Shown: positions 17,517 to 27,254 of the stretch, piece by piece
Layout of the letters: the number at the start of each line of letters is the position of its first letter
How positions within the stretch are numbered: position 1 is the first letter of the stretch
Source: Armatimonadota bacterium
Lineage (GTDB): Bacteria > Armatimonadota > Fimbriimonadia > Fimbriimonadales > Fimbriimonadaceae
Length of the DNA stretch: 64,000 bases
Direction of reading: 5' to 3'
Assembly (NCBI GenBank): GCA_037138755.1
Contig: JBAXHT010000001.1
Span: 901,805 to 965,804, forward strand
Made by a program: the position numbers and the translations under genes
The notes under the pieces: generated by a model
What the model saw: only the letters and a program-made list of their open reading frames with translations
Told to the model about the DNA's origin: nothing
Databases searched by the model: none

Positions 17517-19421
17517 ATGAAGAGCAGAGAGTCAGATTTCAATGTTTTCAGAAACTTCATGACATCTCCGGATTATGCCGGGGAGGTAATCCCGGCAAAT
17601 TCCGGCTTTGCAACCTTCTCTTGGATCGTCCTCGTCTACAACCTTCTCGTTGTAGGCTTCGGAGTTTTCCTCCGCGCCGCCGGACTCGGTGACGGATGTG
17701 GCGAAAACTGGCCGCTCTGTACAGGCGAAAAGTACCCCGTGAAAGGTTCTTTCGCGACTTTGATTGAATCGACTCATCGAATTTCGACCACTCTGGTCGG
17801 GCTCTTAGCGATTATCATGGTGGTCTGGGCTTTCCGTTACTTTGCAAAGGGGCATCCTGCAAAGAAGATGGCGATCGGCTTCCTAGTGATGACTCTGTTT
17901 GAGGGGTTTGTCGGACGACACCTGGTCGTCAAAGGCCTGGTCACCGACAAAGACACCGTCGAGCGGGCGATGTGGATGATGGCCCACGTGCTCAGTATTT
18001 TCCTTCTACTCGGGTTCAACGTTTGCGCCGCACTTAGCACGTCGGGCATGCGGCCACTTCAGTTCAGGAATCAAGGAGTTGTGGGTTGGCTCCTCGGTTT
18101 AGGTTTCGTTGGAACGTTTCTCCTGGGAATAAGCGGCGCAATCTCCGCCTTCGGACACCAAGTTCGGCCGGATGTTGAAGGTCTCAGTGAGAGACTCCAA
18201 GCCGGAGCGTTCTGGGCGAGCAAGCTTGCAGTCGCTCATCCTATCGGCTCCGCAAGCATCGGGCTGTTCATGTTCCTCATGTGCGGCCTGATCCAGCACC
18301 TGAGGCCAGACCCGTTCGTCAAGAACGCGTGCAGAACCGTCATCGGACTCTTGGCCCTTCAAATGGGTGTCGGGCTTCTGAATATCTTCCTCAGTGCGCC
18401 GATCGTCATGCAGATGATCCATCTGGTGGTGGCTGATCTCAACTGGATTTCACTCGTGGTTCTCGCTGTTGCCGCGCTTGGCGTCGGGATCGAGCCTGTC
18501 GAAGCAAGGCCAGCGCCGGAAGAAGCGGAGCACAGCGCGGAGCCGCTGAAGGGTCGTGAGCTAATCAAAGCGTATGTCGCGCTCACCAAGCCGAGAGTAA
18601 TCAGCCTTCTACTCTTCACCACAATGACGAGCATGATTGCTGCCCAGGGTTCTTGGCCTGGAATCACGCTCTTTACCGTCGTCAGCATTGCCGGCTACAT
18701 GATCGCCGGTGCCGCCAACGCGATCAACATGGTGATCGACCGCGATATCGACATCTCGATGAAGCGAACAGCGAAGCGGCCGACGGTCACTCAAAACATT
18801 TCGAGCGTCAACGCTCTCATCTTCGCGTTCTCACTTGCGACTATCAGTTTCACCTCTCTTTGGGTCGTTGCGACGCCGCTCAGTGCGGTCATGGCGCTCA
18901 GCGGCCTGGTCTTCTATGTCGTGATCTACACGATGCTCCTCAAGCGCAGAACTTGGCAGAACATCGTTATCGGCGGTGCCGCCGGAGCTTTCCCGCCGCT
19001 TGTTGGCTGGGCGGCGATCACGGGTGAGTTACCGCCTCTCGCGCTGTACCTTTTCGCAATCATCTTTGTCTGGACTCCGGTCCACTTCTGGGCGCTGGCG
19101 ATCCTTATCAAGGATGACTACGCCGCCGCCGGGGTTCCAATGCTTCCGGTAGTGAAAGGCAACCGTGTCACCGTGATCCAGATCGGTGTCTACACCGTAG
19201 CAACTATCATCATCACGATGATTCCCATGTGGCTCCCGCAGGTCGGTTGGATCTACGGCGTCTCCGCAGCAATCCTTAACATTCTCTTAGTGAGAGCGGT
19301 CTGGAGGCTCTGGCAGAACTGGGAAGAGCGGCCCCGCGCAAGCTGGCTCTTCCACTACAGCATGCTGTACCTTGCAATTTTGTTCCTCATGTTCGCCGTC
19401 GATCGGGTGGTTGTCCTATGA
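17517..19421 (+). CDS. Fused heme A synthase (CtaA/COX15) - heme O synthase (CtaB/COX10)
   Basis: 634 residues made of two enzymes that are usually separate. Residues about 25-310 are CtaA-like with eight hydrophobic helices and the heme-ligand histidine region (IESTHRISTTLVGLL; EGFVGRHLVV). Residues about 340-634 are a UbiA-type protoheme IX farnesyltransferase with VALTKPRVISLLLF and the Asp-rich prenyl-diphosphate motif NMVIDRDIDI, then KRTAKRP. Together they turn heme B into heme O and then heme A for the downstream caa3 oxidase, in the inner membrane. A strong Shine-Dalgarno sequence (GGGGAGAGG) precedes the ATG, unlike the leaderless genes. A PEEAEHSAEPLKG linker joins the halves. No frameshift is seen, so the fusion looks genuine. 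Confidence 0.9.
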   Translation: MKSRESDFNVFRNFMTSPDYAGEVIPANSGFATFSWIVLVYNLLVVGFGVFLRAAGLGDGCGENWPLCTGEKYPVKGSFATLIESTHRISTTLVGLLAIIMVVWAFRYFAKGHPAKKMAIGFLVMTLFEGFVGRHLVVKGLVTDKDTVERAMWMMAHVLSIFLLLGFNVCAALSTSGMRPLQFRNQGVVGWLLGLGFVGTFLLGISGAISAFGHQVRPDVEGLSERLQAGAFWASKLAVAHPIGSASIGLFMFLMCGLIQHLRPDPFVKNACRTVIGLLALQMGVGLLNIFLSAPIVMQMIHLVVADLNWISLVVLAVAALGVGIEPVEARPAPEEAEHSAEPLKGRELIKAYVALTKPRVISLLLFTTMTSMIAAQGSWPGITLFTVVSIAGYMIAGAANAINMVIDRDIDISMKRTAKRPTVTQNISSVNALIFAFSLATISFTSLWVVATPLSAVMALSGLVFYVVIYTMLLKRRTWQNIVIGGAAGAFPPLVGWAAITGELPPLALYLFAIIFVWTPVHFWALAILIKDDYAAAGVPMLPVVKGNRVTVIQIGVYTVATIIITMIPMWLPQVGWIYGVSAAILNILLVRAVWRLWQNWEERPRASWLFHYSMLYLAILFLMFAVDRVVVL

Positions 19422-19564
19422 AATCACTGCAAACCGCAGGAACCCCTAGGCAATACATCCCAGGTTCCCGGTATCATCATTTCTCGTATATCGCCGTCAA
19501 AATCGATAGACAACGCCGACCTGCACGGATGCGCTGGTCAGCACCAACGGAGTCTCTGTAAAGT

Positions 19565-20335
19565 ATGGGTTCACAGGTTTTCAAACCAAGTGCCAATTCT
19601 GTGGCACAAGTCGCAATCGCGTGTATTGCAGGAGGTCCGCTACTTGTCGGTCTCTCCCTTGCTGCGCTCTCGCGCTCTCCAGCGAACACTAAGGTAAACG
19701 TTCCAAAGAACCAACCAGTTCCATTTTCTCACCAGCACCATAACTGGGAGCTAGGCATTGACTGTCGATACTGCCATACCAGCGTCGAAAAGTCAGCATT
19801 CGCAGGCATTCCTTCCACTGAAACCTGTATGAGTTGCCACTCGCAAATCTGGACCAACTCGCCACTGCTTGAGCCAGTTCGGCAAAGCATGGAGACCGGT
19901 ACGCCGATCGTTTGGAACAAGGTCAACAAGGTTCCCGATTTCGTGTACTTCAACCACTCGATTCACATCAACCGCGGACTTAACTGTAACACTTGCCACG
20001 GCCCGGTCAACGATATGCACATCACGGCCAAAGGAAACTCCTTCCAGATGGCTTGGTGTCTGTCCTGTCACCGCAACCCGGAGAAGTTCCTCGGGTGGAA
20101 CAAAGAGCTTCAAAAGGAGCACCCGGGCGACACTCCTCGCCAGCTTGCATTCAAGCTTTACTGGAAGCTGCAGACGAAAGGAAAGAACAATCTTTCGCCA
20201 GCGGAAACCATTCTTGTGAATGGTGATTTCAATGGCCTCAACGATAAGGAAACCGTCGATGCCGGAAAGGACATCGTAGCGAAGTACGGCATCAAGACTC
20301 AGCAACTATCGGACTGCGGAGTGTGCCACCGGTAA
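19565..20335 (+). CDS. actA: Alternative complex III subunit ActA, pentaheme cytochrome c
   Basis: 256 residues with an N-terminal transmembrane helix (about 13-38). Five CxxCH heme-attachment motifs are visible: CRYCH, CMSCH, CNTCH, CLSCH and CGVCH, the last almost at the C-terminus. Five hemes is the number expected for ActA. It carries electrons in the periplasm from the complex to the terminal oxidase or a carrier. It starts the act operon. The 143 nt before it contain no obvious intrinsic terminator, so read-through from the heme A/O synthase gene is possible. The start codon has no clear Shine-Dalgarno sequence (CGGAG is 12 nt away). Confidence 0.92.
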   Translation: MGSQVFKPSANSVAQVAIACIAGGPLLVGLSLAALSRSPANTKVNVPKNQPVPFSHQHHNWELGIDCRYCHTSVEKSAFAGIPSTETCMSCHSQIWTNSPLLEPVRQSMETGTPIVWNKVNKVPDFVYFNHSIHINRGLNCNTCHGPVNDMHITAKGNSFQMAWCLSCHRNPEKFLGWNKELQKEHPGDTPRQLAFKLYWKLQTKGKNNLSPAETILVNGDFNGLNDKETVDAGKDIVAKYGIKTQQLSDCGVCHR

Positions 20336-20349
20336 GGGGATTTTCACTG

Positions 20350-23300
20350 ATGGAGACAATCGAACAGATTCAACAAGACAAAAAGGAAATCGCCTTGGAA
20401 AAGATGCGCGCGGAGCTGGAAGGCAAGCGCGGTCAGCAATATTGGCGCACCCTCGAAGAGGTCATGCAGACCAAGGAATTCGAGGCGTGGTTTGAAGATG
20501 AATTTCCGAACCGTAAAGAGATTTTTGAGATCGACCGTCGGTCGCTTCTAAAGTACGCAGGTGCAGGATTGGCCCTCGCTGGCCTAACCGGTTGCCGCGG
20601 CGTCTTCCTTCCGGAAGAAAAACTGGTTCCTTATGTCAAGGCTCCTGAGGAGTACGTATCGGGCAAGCCTCTTTTCTATGCTTCGGCGGTCACCCTGGCT
20701 GGATACGCAACTGGCGTCCTGGTCGAGCAATACGAAGGTCGACCGATCAAGCTCGAAGGTAACCCTGATCACCCCGCATCTGGCGGCGCTCTTGACTCGA
20801 TCTCGCAAGCCGAAATCCTAAACTTTTACGATCCTGACCGCTCGCAGAACGTGATGACCGGTGGAGATATCTCCACGTGGGAGTCGTTCAACAAGACCGC
20901 AAGTGCAAAGGTTGCCGAAGGCGGAGTCGGAATCTTGGTCGGTGCGTTGACCTCTCCAACCGCCGCAAGGCTGCTTGCTCGCTTGCAGTCGAAAGGTGCG
21001 AAGCTCTACTCTCACGAGCCTTCCGGCCGAGGAAACGTTATCAAGGCTGTGGCTGCCGTCACTGGCAAAGCCGGAGTTCCAGTTTACGATTTCAGCAAGG
21101 CGAAGGTAGTAGTCTCGCTCGATGGCGATTTCCTGAGCACCACGGATAACCCGGGTGCGCTGGTTTACTCTCGACAGTTCGCAAAAGCTCGACGGGTCCT
21201 TGGTAACAAGGGTGAAATGAGCCGGTTGTACGCTTTCGAAGCCGCCCCTGGAACCGTTGGGGCGATGGCTGATCACCGTTATGCGGTTAAGCCCAGTGAA
21301 GTCTACGGCGCAGGGTGCGCGTTGGCAAATGCCCTCGGCATTGCGGAACCAGCGGGAATCGCTCCCTCAAATGTGGCCGCTGATTTGGGCGCCATTGCTG
21401 CTGATCTTCAGAAGAATCGCAGCGCGAGCATCGTGGTCGCCGGTGAGCACCAGCCCGCCGAAGTTCACCAACTCGCCTTCCAGCTCAACCAATTCCTCGG
21501 AAACGTGGGGCAGACCGTCAAGTTCGTCGAAGCTCCCGAATTCACCAGTGGTTACGGAACGGTAGCCGAGTTGCTTGCGGACATCAAGGTTGCGAAGATC
21601 AAGACATTGATCATCAGCAACACGAACCCGGTCTACGCTTCGCCCGCAGATATGAAGGTCGGTGAAACTCTGGCCGCCGCAACCTCGGTCGCCAAAATCC
21701 ATCACGGACTCTATTTCGACGAAACTGCCGAAGTCTGCGATTGGCACATCCCGATGACCCACTCACTCGAAGCATGGGGAGATGCGCGATCCTACGAAGG
21801 AACTGCGGGTGTCGTCCAGCCTCTCATCGCACCGCTCTATGATGGCCGAAGCGATATCGAGGTCTTCTCTGGACTCCTTGGTGAGCCAAAAGGTGGTTAC
21901 GACCTCGTTCGCGAAACTCTTCAGGCTAAGGGCTTCGGTGGAGCCGCTTTTGAGAAATCCTGGCGAGAAGCGATTCATAACGGGACGATTCCAAATTCCG
22001 CCTCGGCCACGCTCGCGATGGCGGGTGGAGCCGCTCCATTGCCCGCGCCAGTGAAGAGCGCAGGAATGGAAGTTGGATTTGCACCTGACCCAACGATTTT
22101 CGACGGTCGGTTTGCCAACAATGGCTGGCTCCAAGAAACGCCAAAACCTCTGAGCAAGCTGGTTTGGGACAACGTTGTTTACATGTCGCCGACAGACGCG
22201 CAGGCAAGCAAGATTTCCGTTGACGATGTCGTGCTGGTAAAGACTTCGGCTGGGGAAATCGAAGGCACTGTCTTCATCCTTCCTGGGCACGCAGTTGGTT
22301 CGATTACGATCCATCTCGGCTACGGGCGAACTGCTGGCGGAACTCTGGCGACCCTAAGTGGCGTCGACGGTGGCGGATTCAGCGCGTACAAGCTGATGTC
22401 TTCCAAGAACACCAGTTACTCCAGCGTCACGATCACACCAACGGGTAAGACGCAGCACCTTTCTACGACTCAAGGCCACAGCCCGCTGGGTGGCGACAAG
22501 ATTCCTGACCACCGCGACGTCATTCGGGAAGCGACTCTTGAGAAGTTCAATGCGGCCGAGGACAAGCGACACGCATTGATGGTTGGTCACTCTATGGAAA
22601 TTGAGGAGATCAAGGAAAACAACCTCATGCCCGAGGAAGTTTTCGCTTGGAATGGCGAAAAGTGGGGCATGACCATCGACATGAACGCATGTACCGGTTG
22701 CGGTGCATGTATCACGGCATGTCAGGCGGAAAACAATATCTCTGTCGTCGGTAAAGAGCAAGTTTCGCGAGGCCGTGAAATGCACTGGATCCGAATCGAC
22801 CGCTATTACAGCGGTTCTGACGAGAATCCAAGTGTCACCTGGCAACCCGTCGCTTGCGTCCACTGCGAAACCGCTCCTTGCGAGCCAGTCTGTCCAGTTG
22901 CAGCAACAGTTCACAGCCACGAAGGCATCAACCAGATGGTCTATAACCGCTGCGTTGGAACCCGTTACTGCTCCAACAACTGCCCATACAAGGTTCGACG
23001 GTTTAACTATCTCAACTGGACCGACAACCAGGCTCAGTTCAGCGAGAAGAACAAGACGATCTCAACGCGACGGATCCCCGGCGCGATCAATACACCGAAG
23101 GATAACGGACTACAGCTGCTCAAGATGTTGAACAACCCCGACGTTTCGGTCCGAGGTCGTGGTGTGATGGAGAAGTGCACTTACTGCACCCAGCGCATCA
23201 GCGAAGCAAGAATCGAAGCCAAGAAGGCTGGGCGTCAAATAGCAGAAGGTGACATCGTTACCGCGTGCCAGCAAGCTTGCCCCAGCGAAGCAATCGTCTT

Positions 23301-23469
23301 CGGAAACATCGCTGACAAGAACAGTCAAGTCGCAAAGCTCAGAAATGACCCACGCAGCTACCTGCTCTTGGAAGAACTTCAAACACGGCCAAGAACTTCT
23401 CATCTTGCGAAGCTTCGTAACCCTAACCCAGAAATCAAGTCTGCCAAGGCAGAGGAGGCGCACCACTAA
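20350..23469 (+). CDS. actB: Alternative complex III subunit ActB, molybdopterin-like/iron-sulfur protein
   Basis: 1039 residues. The ATG at 20350 is preferred over an upstream in-frame start inside actA because of AAGGGGA upstream and the family N-terminus METIEQIQ. A twin-arginine signal (DRRSLLKYAGAG) followed by a lipobox-like LTGC lies near residues 60-85. Residues about 100-740 resemble a molybdopterin-oxidoreductase fold without cofactor, as known for ActB. From about residue 781 comes a four-cluster ferredoxin domain: CTGCGACITAC, CVHCETAPCEPVCP, CVGTRYCSNNCP and CTYCTQRI with CQQACP. It transfers electrons from quinol oxidation to the heme subunits. The ActA stop is 14 nt upstream. 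Confidence 0.92.
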   Translation: METIEQIQQDKKEIALEKMRAELEGKRGQQYWRTLEEVMQTKEFEAWFEDEFPNRKEIFEIDRRSLLKYAGAGLALAGLTGCRGVFLPEEKLVPYVKAPEEYVSGKPLFYASAVTLAGYATGVLVEQYEGRPIKLEGNPDHPASGGALDSISQAEILNFYDPDRSQNVMTGGDISTWESFNKTASAKVAEGGVGILVGALTSPTAARLLARLQSKGAKLYSHEPSGRGNVIKAVAAVTGKAGVPVYDFSKAKVVVSLDGDFLSTTDNPGALVYSRQFAKARRVLGNKGEMSRLYAFEAAPGTVGAMADHRYAVKPSEVYGAGCALANALGIAEPAGIAPSNVAADLGAIAADLQKNRSASIVVAGEHQPAEVHQLAFQLNQFLGNVGQTVKFVEAPEFTSGYGTVAELLADIKVAKIKTLIISNTNPVYASPADMKVGETLAAATSVAKIHHGLYFDETAEVCDWHIPMTHSLEAWGDARSYEGTAGVVQPLIAPLYDGRSDIEVFSGLLGEPKGGYDLVRETLQAKGFGGAAFEKSWREAIHNGTIPNSASATLAMAGGAAPLPAPVKSAGMEVGFAPDPTIFDGRFANNGWLQETPKPLSKLVWDNVVYMSPTDAQASKISVDDVVLVKTSAGEIEGTVFILPGHAVGSITIHLGYGRTAGGTLATLSGVDGGGFSAYKLMSSKNTSYSSVTITPTGKTQHLSTTQGHSPLGGDKIPDHRDVIREATLEKFNAAEDKRHALMVGHSMEIEEIKENNLMPEEVFAWNGEKWGMTIDMNACTGCGACITACQAENNISVVGKEQVSRGREMHWIRIDRYYSGSDENPSVTWQPVACVHCETAPCEPVCPVAATVHSHEGINQMVYNRCVGTRYCSNNCPYKVRRFNYLNWTDNQAQFSEKNKTISTRRIPGAINTPKDNGLQLLKMLNNPDVSVRGRGVMEKCTYCTQRISEARIEAKKAGRQIAEGDIVTACQQACPSEAIVFGNIADKNSQVAKLRNDPRSYLLLEELQTRPRTSHLAKLRNPNPEIKSAKAEEAHH

Positions 23470-24869
23470 TGGCCAAAGTTCAAGAGAGAAAACTGAACGA
23501 TCTGCTGATCACAGGCGATCAGACGTACTCATCCATCGACTCCTCTGTCGATAGGCTGATTCTCAACCAGAAGCTTCACGGCAAGGGCTGGAACATGCTC
23601 TTCGCGATCGGAATCATGTTGACAGGCCTTCTGGGCCTCTCGATCTTCTGGCTCCTTTATCAAGGAATCGGAATCTGGGGCAATAACGTTCCATCTGCAT
23701 GGGGCTTCGACATCATCAACTTTGTTTGGTGGATCGGTATCGGCCACGCTGGAACGCTGATTTCAGCAATTCTGCTTCTCATGCGCCAACAATGGCGAAA
23801 CTCGATCAACCGCTTCGCTGAAGCAATGACGATTTTCGCGGTTATGTGCGCTGGTTTGTATCCAATTCTGCACACCGGGCGACCCTGGAACGCCTACTGG
23901 CTCTTCCCGTATCCAAACATCCTCGCGATGTGGCCGCAGTTCCGCTCGCCGCTGATGTGGGACGTTGCTGCGGTTTCAACCTACTTCTCGGTCTCAGCCG
24001 TTTTCTGGTTCGTCGGACTCATCCCCGACTTCGCTACCTTGCGCGACAAGAGCACCAATAAGTACGGAAAAGTCATCTTCGCCACCCTTGCAATGGGATG
24101 GCGCGGAAGCAACCAGCACTGGCACCGATACGAGCAGATGTACCTACTTCTAGCCGGACTCTCGACTCCGCTAGTTCTTTCGGTACACAGTATCGTTAGC
24201 TTCGACTTTGCGATCTCGATCGTCCCGGGCTGGAACGTCACGGTCTTCCCGCCATACTTCGTTGCGGGTGCGGTCTTCGCTGGCTTCGCGATGGTTATGA
24301 CCTGGGGAATTCCGCTGCGCAAGTGGTACAACCTCAAGCATCTCATCACGGATCGTCACATCGACTGGATGTGCAAGATCACGCTAGCCACCGGACTCAT
24401 CGTCTTCTACGGCTACCTTCTCGAGATCTTCTACTCCTGGTACAGCGGCAACTTCTATGAGTTCAAACTTCTCATGAAGACCCGATTTACTGGCCCGTAC
24501 GCTCCGATGTACTGGTTGCTGATCTTCTGCAACGGAATCGCGCCGCAGGTCTTCTGGAGTCAAAAGGCTCGCCGAAACGAGACGCTGATCATGGTGGTCT
24601 GCTTCCTTATCTCGGTTGGAATGTGGCTTGAGCGATTCGTCATCATCCCGATGTCGCTCACTAACAACTATCTCCCGTCGAGCGACAAGATGTATTATCC
24701 GTCGTTCTGGGATGTGGCAATGTTTGCCGGAACCATGGGTCTTTTCATCACCCTCATGATGCTCTTCATCCGCTTCCTGCCGGTGATCAACATCTTCGAG
24801 GTCAAGGACCTGTTCTACAAGATGGGTGGCAAAAAGGAAATCGTCGAAGAAGTGGGGGCAAGTAAGTAA
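23469..24869 (+). CDS. actC: Alternative complex III subunit ActC (NrfD-like quinol-binding)
   Basis: 466 residues, polytopic with about ten hydrophobic helices. It is an NrfD/PsrC-type protein: the FVWWIGIGHAGTLISAILL and RSPLMWDVAAVSTYF stretches match the helices that form the quinol site and proton path in ActC. Its ATG shares a base with the actB stop (TAATG), and its stop overlaps the next ATG in the same way. It acts in the inner membrane as a main quinol-oxidising subunit of alternative complex III. Confidence 0.92.
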   Translation: MAKVQERKLNDLLITGDQTYSSIDSSVDRLILNQKLHGKGWNMLFAIGIMLTGLLGLSIFWLLYQGIGIWGNNVPSAWGFDIINFVWWIGIGHAGTLISAILLLMRQQWRNSINRFAEAMTIFAVMCAGLYPILHTGRPWNAYWLFPYPNILAMWPQFRSPLMWDVAAVSTYFSVSAVFWFVGLIPDFATLRDKSTNKYGKVIFATLAMGWRGSNQHWHRYEQMYLLLAGLSTPLVLSVHSIVSFDFAISIVPGWNVTVFPPYFVAGAVFAGFAMVMTWGIPLRKWYNLKHLITDRHIDWMCKITLATGLIVFYGYLLEIFYSWYSGNFYEFKLLMKTRFTGPYAPMYWLLIFCNGIAPQVFWSQKARRNETLIMVVCFLISVGMWLERFVIIPMSLTNNYLPSSDKMYYPSFWDVAMFAGTMGLFITLMMLFIRFLPVINIFEVKDLFYKMGGKKEIVEEVGASK

Positions 24870-25420
24870 TGGCACACGATTGGTCAGATCCGTCCGGTCT
24901 TTGGGGACTCGTTGGAGAGTTCGAAAAGCCCGAAGACTTGATGAAAGCGGCAGAAGCGGCAAAGCACAAAGGCTTCCGCAAAATGGACGCCTACTCGCCT
25001 TTCCCGATCCACGGGCTCAGCGAAGCCATCGGCTTCCGCGACAACCGGGTGCCCTGGACGGTCTTCATCTTCGGAATCCTCGGTGTAACCTGTGGCTACT
25101 CGCTTGAGTACTACACGGCAGTCATCGACTACCCAATGAACATCGGTGGACGTCCGCTGAACTCGGTTCCGGCATTCATCCCGGTCGCCTACGAAGCAAC
25201 CATTCTCTGCGCTGCCTTCAGCGCCGCAATCGGAATGTTTGTGTACAACAAGCTGCCAAAGCCGTACCACCCGATCTTCAACACCAAAAACTTCGAGCGA
25301 TGCACCCAGGATCGCTTCTTCCTTGCCGTCGAAGCCGAAGACCCGGCCTACGACGCAAAGGTGATCGAAAAAGTCATGAAAGAAAACGGAGCCGTGGAGG
25401 TGTCTGAATGCGACTACTAA
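24869..25420 (+). CDS. actD: Alternative complex III subunit ActD (DUF3341)
   Basis: 183 residues. It starts with a cytoplasmic region matching DUF3341 (LWGLVGEFEKPEDLMKAA, YSPFPIHGLSEAIG), then two transmembrane helices at about 58-78 and 102-125, and a short C-terminal tail (RFFLAVEAEDPAYD). The start shares one base with the actC stop. ActD is a structural membrane subunit of the complex. Its 3' end overlaps actE by 13 nt. Confidence 0.9.
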   Translation: MAHDWSDPSGLWGLVGEFEKPEDLMKAAEAAKHKGFRKMDAYSPFPIHGLSEAIGFRDNRVPWTVFIFGILGVTCGYSLEYYTAVIDYPMNIGGRPLNSVPAFIPVAYEATILCAAFSAAIGMFVYNKLPKPYHPIFNTKNFERCTQDRFFLAVEAEDPAYDAKVIEKVMKENGAVEVSECDY

Positions 25421-26022
25421 GACTTAGCCTTGGTTGCACAGCAGTTGGACTAGCGCTTGCCGGATGTAACACCGACATGTGGGTCCAGCAGAAGTCTCAC
25501 CCGCTCGACAAAAGTGAGTTCTTCGCCGACGGCCAAGCATCGCGACCTCTCCTGCAGGGAACCGTCTCTCGCGGAAACCTCCGCCAAGACGCAGTGTTCT
25601 TCACCGGAATAGATAACGGAAAATGGGTCGATACGATCCCAACCGACATCAATATGGAACTCCTCAAGCGCGGTCAAGAGCGCTACCAGATCTTCTGCAC
25701 CCCATGTCATGGCCAAGCCGGAGATGGTGAGGGCATGATCGCCAAGCGCGGATTCAAACTGAAGCGACCGGTTGGCAACATGCACACCGACCGCCTACGA
25801 AAAATGCCCGTCGGGCACTTCTACGATGTCATCACTAATGGCTACGGAGCGATGTATAGCTACGCAAGTCGTATCGAACCGAAGGATCGATGGGCTATCG
25901 TTGCTTATATCAGGGCATTGCAGCTCAGCCAGAACGTGAAGGCAACGGACCTCACCCCGGAGCAACAAGCAAAGTTGAATGAGAAACCAAAAGCTGAATC
26001 GCACGAAGGAGGAGCCCACTAA
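25408..26022 (+). CDS. actE: Alternative complex III subunit ActE, monoheme cytochrome c lipoprotein
   Basis: 204 residues. A lipoprotein signal ends in LAGC at about residue 20. One CTPCH heme motif (YQIFCTPCHGQAGDGEG) and a distal methionine region (MYSYASRI) define a class I cytochrome c. It passes electrons on the periplasmic face between ActA and the oxidase. It overlaps actD by 13 nt and its TAA shares a base with the actF ATG. Confidence 0.92.
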   Translation: MRLLRLSLGCTAVGLALAGCNTDMWVQQKSHPLDKSEFFADGQASRPLLQGTVSRGNLRQDAVFFTGIDNGKWVDTIPTDINMELLKRGQERYQIFCTPCHGQAGDGEGMIAKRGFKLKRPVGNMHTDRLRKMPVGHFYDVITNGYGAMYSYASRIEPKDRWAIVAYIRALQLSQNVKATDLTPEQQAKLNEKPKAESHEGGAH

Positions 26023-27254
26023 TGAGTGAAGCCGTCCTGACAACCGCTCCGGTTGATACCGACAAGCCAAGGTTCCACAATTTCAAAGGGATCGCCACCA
26101 TCGGCGGTGTTGTATTCTTGGCCTTCGTAGCGTTCCTCGCCGTCGGCAGCGGGGACACGCACAAGTTCATGCTGAACTCGTACATGTACGGCTACGTGTT
26201 TTGGCTGATGGTCACCTGTGGTTGCCTCGCGCTCACACTCCTCCACAACTCAATCAAGAGTAGCTGGACCCTTCCTGTTCTTCGAATCTTTGAGGCTGGT
26301 TCAAGTTGGCAGACCTGGGCGATGCTCGCCATCGGTCTCGTACCCATGCTCCTCAAGACCGACGTGATCTACGAGTGGGCAAGACCAGAAGCCGCAAGCG
26401 ACTTCATTCTTGCAAAAAAAGCTGTCTTCCTCAACAAGCCTGTCTTTGGTGGTGTCATCCTCGGCGGCTACGCGCTGTTCGCCTTCATGGCAAATACGCT
26501 GCGCAAATCGACGAACCGACACGACAAGAGTCTCGACGAGAACGAGTACCAGTTCCGAACCAACTTCGCAACGCCGATGATGGTCATCTTCGTCTCGGTC
26601 CTCACCTTCGTTCTCACGTTGCTCGCGATGTCGCTGACGCCGAAGTGGTACAGCACGATCTACACCCTCTGGCTTCTCATCGGAGGCTGCCAAGCAGCTC
26701 TCTCGATGGCGATCTTCCTCGTCGCACGAAACGCAGGCAAACAGCCTTACGCAAACGTCATGGCACCAGGCCTCACCAAGGACCTCGGCAACATGATGTT
26801 CGTTCTGACCATGCTTTGGGGCTACACCTCGGTGTCCCAGCTCATCATTCTCTGGAACGGAAACCTGCCGGAAACCACCGTCTTCTACGCCCACCGTGGC
26901 GCAGACGCAATGCTCGGTTGGAACCTCATCGGGGCCTCGACGATCCTGGGTTGCTTCGTCATCCCGTTCGTCACATTGCTCTCGCCGAGAGTGAAGCGGT
27001 ACGCAGACCGACTCGCGATGATCGCGTTGTTCATCTTCTGCTTCCGCATCCTCGACGTGTATTGGATCATCGGAGCTTCGATCCCGAATCGAATGAGTCC
27101 ACAAGCCTTCGGTCCAAGCACGATCTTTGATGCCGCCGGATGGGTTGTCATGGCATTCGCCTGGTTCGCAGTTATGCTGAACAACGTGGAAAAGGCCCCG
27201 CTCCTTCCGCTCTACGACAAACGACTTGAGGAGGCAAAGAAGAATGCACACTAA
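26022..27254 (+). CDS. actF: Alternative complex III subunit ActF
   Basis: 410 residues, polytopic with about ten hydrophobic helices. It is the second large NrfD-related membrane subunit of alternative complex III. Recognisable stretches are YMYGYVFWLMVTCGCLALTL, NEYQFRTNFATPMM, and a late PFVTLLSPRVKRYADRLA loop. ActF is thought to help form the proton path and the contact with the oxidase. Its last bases overlap the next gene's start by 11 nt. Confidence 0.9.
   Translation: MSEAVLTTAPVDTDKPRFHNFKGIATIGGVVFLAFVAFLAVGSGDTHKFMLNSYMYGYVFWLMVTCGCLALTLLHNSIKSSWTLPVLRIFEAGSSWQTWAMLAIGLVPMLLKTDVIYEWARPEAASDFILAKKAVFLNKPVFGGVILGGYALFAFMANTLRKSTNRHDKSLDENEYQFRTNFATPMMVIFVSVLTFVLTLLAMSLTPKWYSTIYTLWLLIGGCQAALSMAIFLVARNAGKQPYANVMAPGLTKDLGNMMFVLTMLWGYTSVSQLIILWNGNLPETTVFYAHRGADAMLGWNLIGASTILGCFVIPFVTLLSPRVKRYADRLAMIALFIFCFRILDVYWIIGASIPNRMSPQAFGPSTIFDAAGWVVMAFAWFAVMLNNVEKAPLLPLYDKRLEEAKKNAH

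Noticed and set aside
19448-19483. Hairpin after the CtaA-CtaB gene as terminator
   Set aside because: GGAACC/GGTTCC gives only six pairs around a long loop and has no T-run; too weak to call.
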